Of a stretch of 64,000 nt of DNA, positions 60,590 to 64,000 are shown one piece after another. Source of the stretch: Cacajao melanocephalus (lineage: Eukaryota > Chordata > Mammalia > Primates > Pitheciidae); assembly GCA_963573385.1 (NCBI GenBank), contig CAUYLG010034896.1:25605-89604 (forward strand). Direction: 5' to 3'. Below the pieces are notes generated by a model. It was not told the DNA's origin, did no database searches, and saw nothing but the letters and a program-made list of their open reading frames with translations. Within the stretch, counting starts at the first letter, position 1, and every line of letters starts with the position of its first letter. A program made the translations under genes and the position numbers.

Positions 60590-62799
60590 AGCTCTATTTT
60601 TAAACTGGTAGCACTGTCTTTTATGATCCATTGTTATGAATCCAGTCATGAACTCTAGCAACAGGATGCTTTTCAAAATTTACAACCCACTTTGGCCTTT
60701 GTCTGCAATCTTCCCATAACTGAACTGTGATGATGATATTGTATATTCTCACATTGGGGTGAATTAGTGTTAACTAGAGATAAGCTGAGATATTTACTTT
60801 TAGTATCTGGTGAGAAATTAGTCTCAAACATTTTTAATTGTTACTTTTAAAAACTAAGCAAGTCTTATGTACAATAATGTCTTTTAATAGTTTATTTGGA
60901 ATGAATAGGTCAGATGGGGCTAATTGTGATTATCCTGTCAGTGAGGGCCTCATAATGTTTGGCTGGGATTGGGTCTCATCATTGTAATTTAAAAACACAT
61001 TCAGACTAAAGACCAGTCATTTATCTCGACTTTTAATGAAAAAAAAAGATTATTTCGAGTGTTAAAATTATGAAAATCTTCCTAGGATTTTGCTGCAATT
61101 GGAGAATATGTTCTTGAGTCAGCAGGCTTTGTTATCTATCTTAATGCTCTTATTTGCATGTTGGCATTTTGTGTTTGATTCAGTTGAAAAATTTCACCAG
61201 ATTTTAGTTTTGGATTTTTTTCCTTATTTAAGAATTATATTTAAAGTATATATATGTATATAGTCTATATCTGTAGACTATATATAAAGCATATAGTCTA
61301 TACATCTACATTTGAAAATATGTCCTTTATTTTTAAAAAAGAAAAATAAATAACACATCAATGATTTCATATTAAATTTTATTTTCTTTTTTGGCCCTTT
61401 AAGTATCCAGTAGCTTTTTATCAAATAAAATATATTAGTATGCCATTCCAAAATACTGTGATGATAACTATGTAGCATACTCTTGATGATTATATTTTCA
61501 AAAAAATGAAAGAAAATAAACTGTAAAATCTCTCAACCAGTATAATAAATTACATGGTAACATTGTTAGCACTGACAGACTCATCTTCATTTTAGGAACA
61601 CCCACTAGTGGGTACTAGTCTTATGTTAAAAGGGATTTTTAAAAAGAGATCTTTATATTATTAAAAGTTTTCTGGAATTTGGGCTGTATTTTGGAATTTT
61701 CTCCCCCATAAATGTATTTATTCATTCATCCAAAAAAATATTACCTCCTTACACATAATAGGGGTTCAATGGGTATTGTCTTATGGATAAATGATTAAAT
61801 AGAAAGCAAGTGAAGGTGATATTCATTCTTTCTTTGATGAATTCTTCCCTTTCACCTTTTTATTCTTTGGTTCATTGATCTTTCATTGATTAAGAGTCTG
61901 TAATTTATCAGCCCTGACACTGGATTCCGCAGTAATAAGTTCAGCTACTAGAATCATATAGATAAGAGGTGAGAATCCTTTCCGCAAGTGTGTATTTCCT
62001 AAACAAAGTAAGATTTTAAAGACATTTTTGTACTCAGACCCCTCCATAACCTAAAAAGAAATGTAAATATGGTGGTGAGAGTTTGTGAAGTAATTTGTTT
62101 TTCTTTCTTTCTTCTGAGAAATACAGAAAAAGTAGCCATAACCTCAGGAAAGATGAGGGAGAAGATGTTTCCCTTTCAAGAAAGAAAGATGTGGAATACT
62201 CTTGGGGGAATGAGAGTGTGAATGCATTCTAGGGCAAAGGGTGCTGGGTACCATTAAGCTTCCCCTTGAGATGAGAGATCACAAATGGTGTCAAAGCTTG
62301 TGTGGCTGAGTGCCTCCCTCCAACTCCATGCAGCTTTGTATTTCAGACTCCAAGGAGGATTAGATGTGGCTGAAAATAGAATTATGATCTACCCAGGCAG
62401 ATACTTTAGAGAGAGCAAGGCATCAGGGAGTTGCGTGTTTACATGTCTAAAAGAAATTAAAATAATTACCATGGAGTTTAGGCTAGTAAGACTGGAAAGG
62501 AGGACATGGGGGGTGGGGTGGTGGAAACATTGACAGGACAGCAGGAATAGGATTTTAGGATAGGGTATACTATGATGTTTATTTTCTTTTTATCTGAGTG
62601 GAAGCTTTCATTGTTTCTTCACATAGTACTTTGGTTTTCCCTCTGTTTTCTTTTTTCTTCTTTAAGGTCTTGTTTTTCAATTCTATTTTATTTTTAGCAC
62701 AATTTGAGGTTCTTGGTATGTACTTTTGTGTGCTTCAAGTATTTCTCTTTGTAAAACAAGTAAGACCAAGAGGTATTAGAAGAATTAAACTTTATGTGG
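60590..62799. other. Repeat-poor AT-rich stretch, possible conserved elements
   Basis: No family recognised over 2.2 kb, apart from a weak L2-like tail near 61730-61800 and an AT-rich inverted repeat at 61257-61284. The part 60720-61220 contains 'cagatggggctaattgtgat', 'cttatttgcatgttgg' (octamer-like) and similar sites that might be conserved. This is speculative. Confidence 0.4.
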
Positions 62800-62844
62800 G
62801 TACATAGTAGATATATATATATGGGGTACATGAGACATTTCATT
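62800..62844 (-). mobile_element. Possible scrap of older L1 3' end
   Basis: 'tatatatatatggggtacatgagacattt' in part resembles reversed L1M tail sequence, directly abutting the younger L1. Too short for certainty. Confidence 0.35.
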
Positions 62845-64000
62845 TATTTATTTAATTGTACTTTAGGTTCTGGGGTACATGTGCAGATCATGCAGGATTG
62901 TTGCATAGGTACACACATGGCAATGTGGTTTGCTGCCTCCATCCCCCCGTCATCCACATCTGGCATTCTCCCCATGTTATTCCCCCCAACCCCCCTGCTG
63001 TCCCTCCCTTGGCCCTCCCCAACAGACTGCAGTATGTGATGCTCCCATCCTTGTGTCCATGTGTTTTCATTGTTCAACACCCACCTGTGAGTGAGAACAT
63101 GCAGTGTTTGATTTTCTGTTCTTGTGTCAGTTTGCTGAGAATGATGGTTTCCAGAGTCATCCATATCCCTACAAAGGACACAAACTCATCGTTTCTCATG
63201 GCTGCATAGTATTCCATGGTGTATATTTGCCACATTTTCCTTGTCCAGTCTATCATCGATGGGCATTTGGGTTGGTTCCAGGTCTTTGCTATTGTAAACA
63301 GTGCTGCTATGAACATAGGTGTGCATGTGTCCTTATAATAGAATGATTTATAATCCTTTGGGTATATACCCAGTAATGGGATTGCTGGGTCAAATAGAAT
63401 TTCTATTTCTAGGTTCTTGAGGAAGCGCCACACTGTCTTCCACAATGGTTGAACTAGTTTACACTCCCACCAACAGTATAAAAGTATTCTTGTTTCTCCA
63501 CATCCTCTCTGACATCTGTTGTCTCCAGATCTTTTAATGATCACCATTCTACCTGGCATGAGGTGGTATCTCAATGTGGTTTTGATTTTCATTTCTCTAA
63601 CAATCAGGGATGATGAACATTTTTTCATATGTTTGTTGGCCTCATATATGTATTCTTTTGAAAAGTGTCTGTTCACATCCTTTGCCCACTTTTGAATGGG
63701 TTTGTTTGTTTTTTTCTTGTAAATCTGTTTCAGTTCTTTGTAAATTCTGGATATAAGTCCTTTGTCAGATGGGTAGATTGCAAAATTTTTTCCCATTCTG
63801 TTGGTTGCCGGTTCACTCTAATGATTGTTTCTTTAGCTATACAGAAGTTCTGGACTTTAATTAGGTCCCATTTGTCTATTTTGGCTTTTGTTGCCAATGC
63901 TTTTGGTGTTTTAGTCATGAAGTCCTTGCCTATGCCTATGTCCTGAATGGTTTTGCCTAGATTTTCTTCTAGGGTTTTTATGGTGTTAGGTCTTATGTTT
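62845..64000 (-). mobile_element. L1 LINE 3' end, antisense, continues past the window
   Basis: T/A-rich tail, the 3' end 'actttaggttctggggtaca', 3' UTR, then ORF2 from its stop codon at about 63074 upstream to the window edge. It is the longest L1 piece here and primate-age (L1PA/L1PB-like). The 5' extent cannot be seen. Confidence 0.97.
63074..64000 (-). pseudogene. L1 ORF2 C-terminal part, frameshifted
   Basis: ORF2 encodes endonuclease, reverse transcriptase and a C-terminal cysteine-rich domain needed for retrotransposition. Only the C-terminal third is visible. The 240-codon frame 63074-63796 ends at the natural ORF2 stop and includes 'LLGIYPKDYKSFYYKDTC' and 'MEYYAAMRNDEFVSFVG'. The upstream part lies in another frame (63730-63918 and beyond), consistent with loss of one base in an A/T run near 63785-63795. 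In the zinc-knuckle-like motif the usual His is Tyr ('ILLYCWWEC'). Not functional. Confidence 0.93.

Noticed and set aside
63074..63796. 240-codon open frame as a cellular gene
   Set aside because: Its sequence and position are those of the L1 ORF2 C-terminus, antisense, directly next to the L1 3' UTR and tail.

Overview
This window looks like nuclear DNA of a primate, almost certainly human or a close relative. It is AT-rich, vertebrate-type sequence packed with Alu elements (a primate-specific SINE), primate-age L1 3' ends, primate MaLR LTRs (THE1, MSTB and MLT1 types), and old mammalian repeats (MIR, L2, MER5, MER20). I see no bacterial-style operons, CRISPR array, riboswitch, CpG island or convincing protein-coding gene. 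The longest open frame (240 codons, minus strand, right edge) is the tail of an L1 ORF2. The other open frames are short and fall in repeats, simple sequence or unstructured DNA. The window is most simply read as intergenic or deep-intronic DNA. Introns cannot be excluded, because small exons are not recognisable by eye.

Layout. 0-6.5 kb: one antisense Alu, MIR/L2 remnants, a 5'-truncated micro-Alu, a full Alu, a MIR interrupted by an inverted L1, a MER20 and an MSTB-type LTR. 6.5-14.7 kb: mostly unrecognised single-copy sequence with one L1 tail and a 56-bp tandem duplication. 14.7-28 kb: dense mixed repeats (THE1 solo LTR, Alus, L1 3' ends, MIRs, MER20s) and a 1.25-kb L2 carrying decayed ORF2, plus a 1.1-kb repeat-free island at 20.3-21.4 kb. 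28-36 kb: Alu-free and AT-rich, with decayed L1M pieces and one young L1 tail. 36-50 kb: Alus, two MLT1 LTRs facing opposite ways, MER5 elements, microsatellites and a second long L2. 50-60 kb: Alu-free, L1-rich, with an unidentified 146-bp tandem repeat. 60-64 kb: a quiet stretch, then an L1 that runs off the window.

There is no gene network to describe. The interest lies in the history of the mobile elements. Target-site duplications (TSDs) delimit many insertions. Two L1 copies have 5' inversions of the twin-priming type. One Alu insertion appears to carry downstream sequence plus a second A-rich tail, and the extra 63 bases recur 0.8 kb away. One L1 may carry a very small 3' transduction. 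There are two exact short hairpins that look like template-switch products, a probable decayed Y RNA copy, and several local duplications with no obvious family. I found no evidence of a new functional system. All family names come from recognition of consensus-like sequence, not from a database search, and subfamily labels are tentative.
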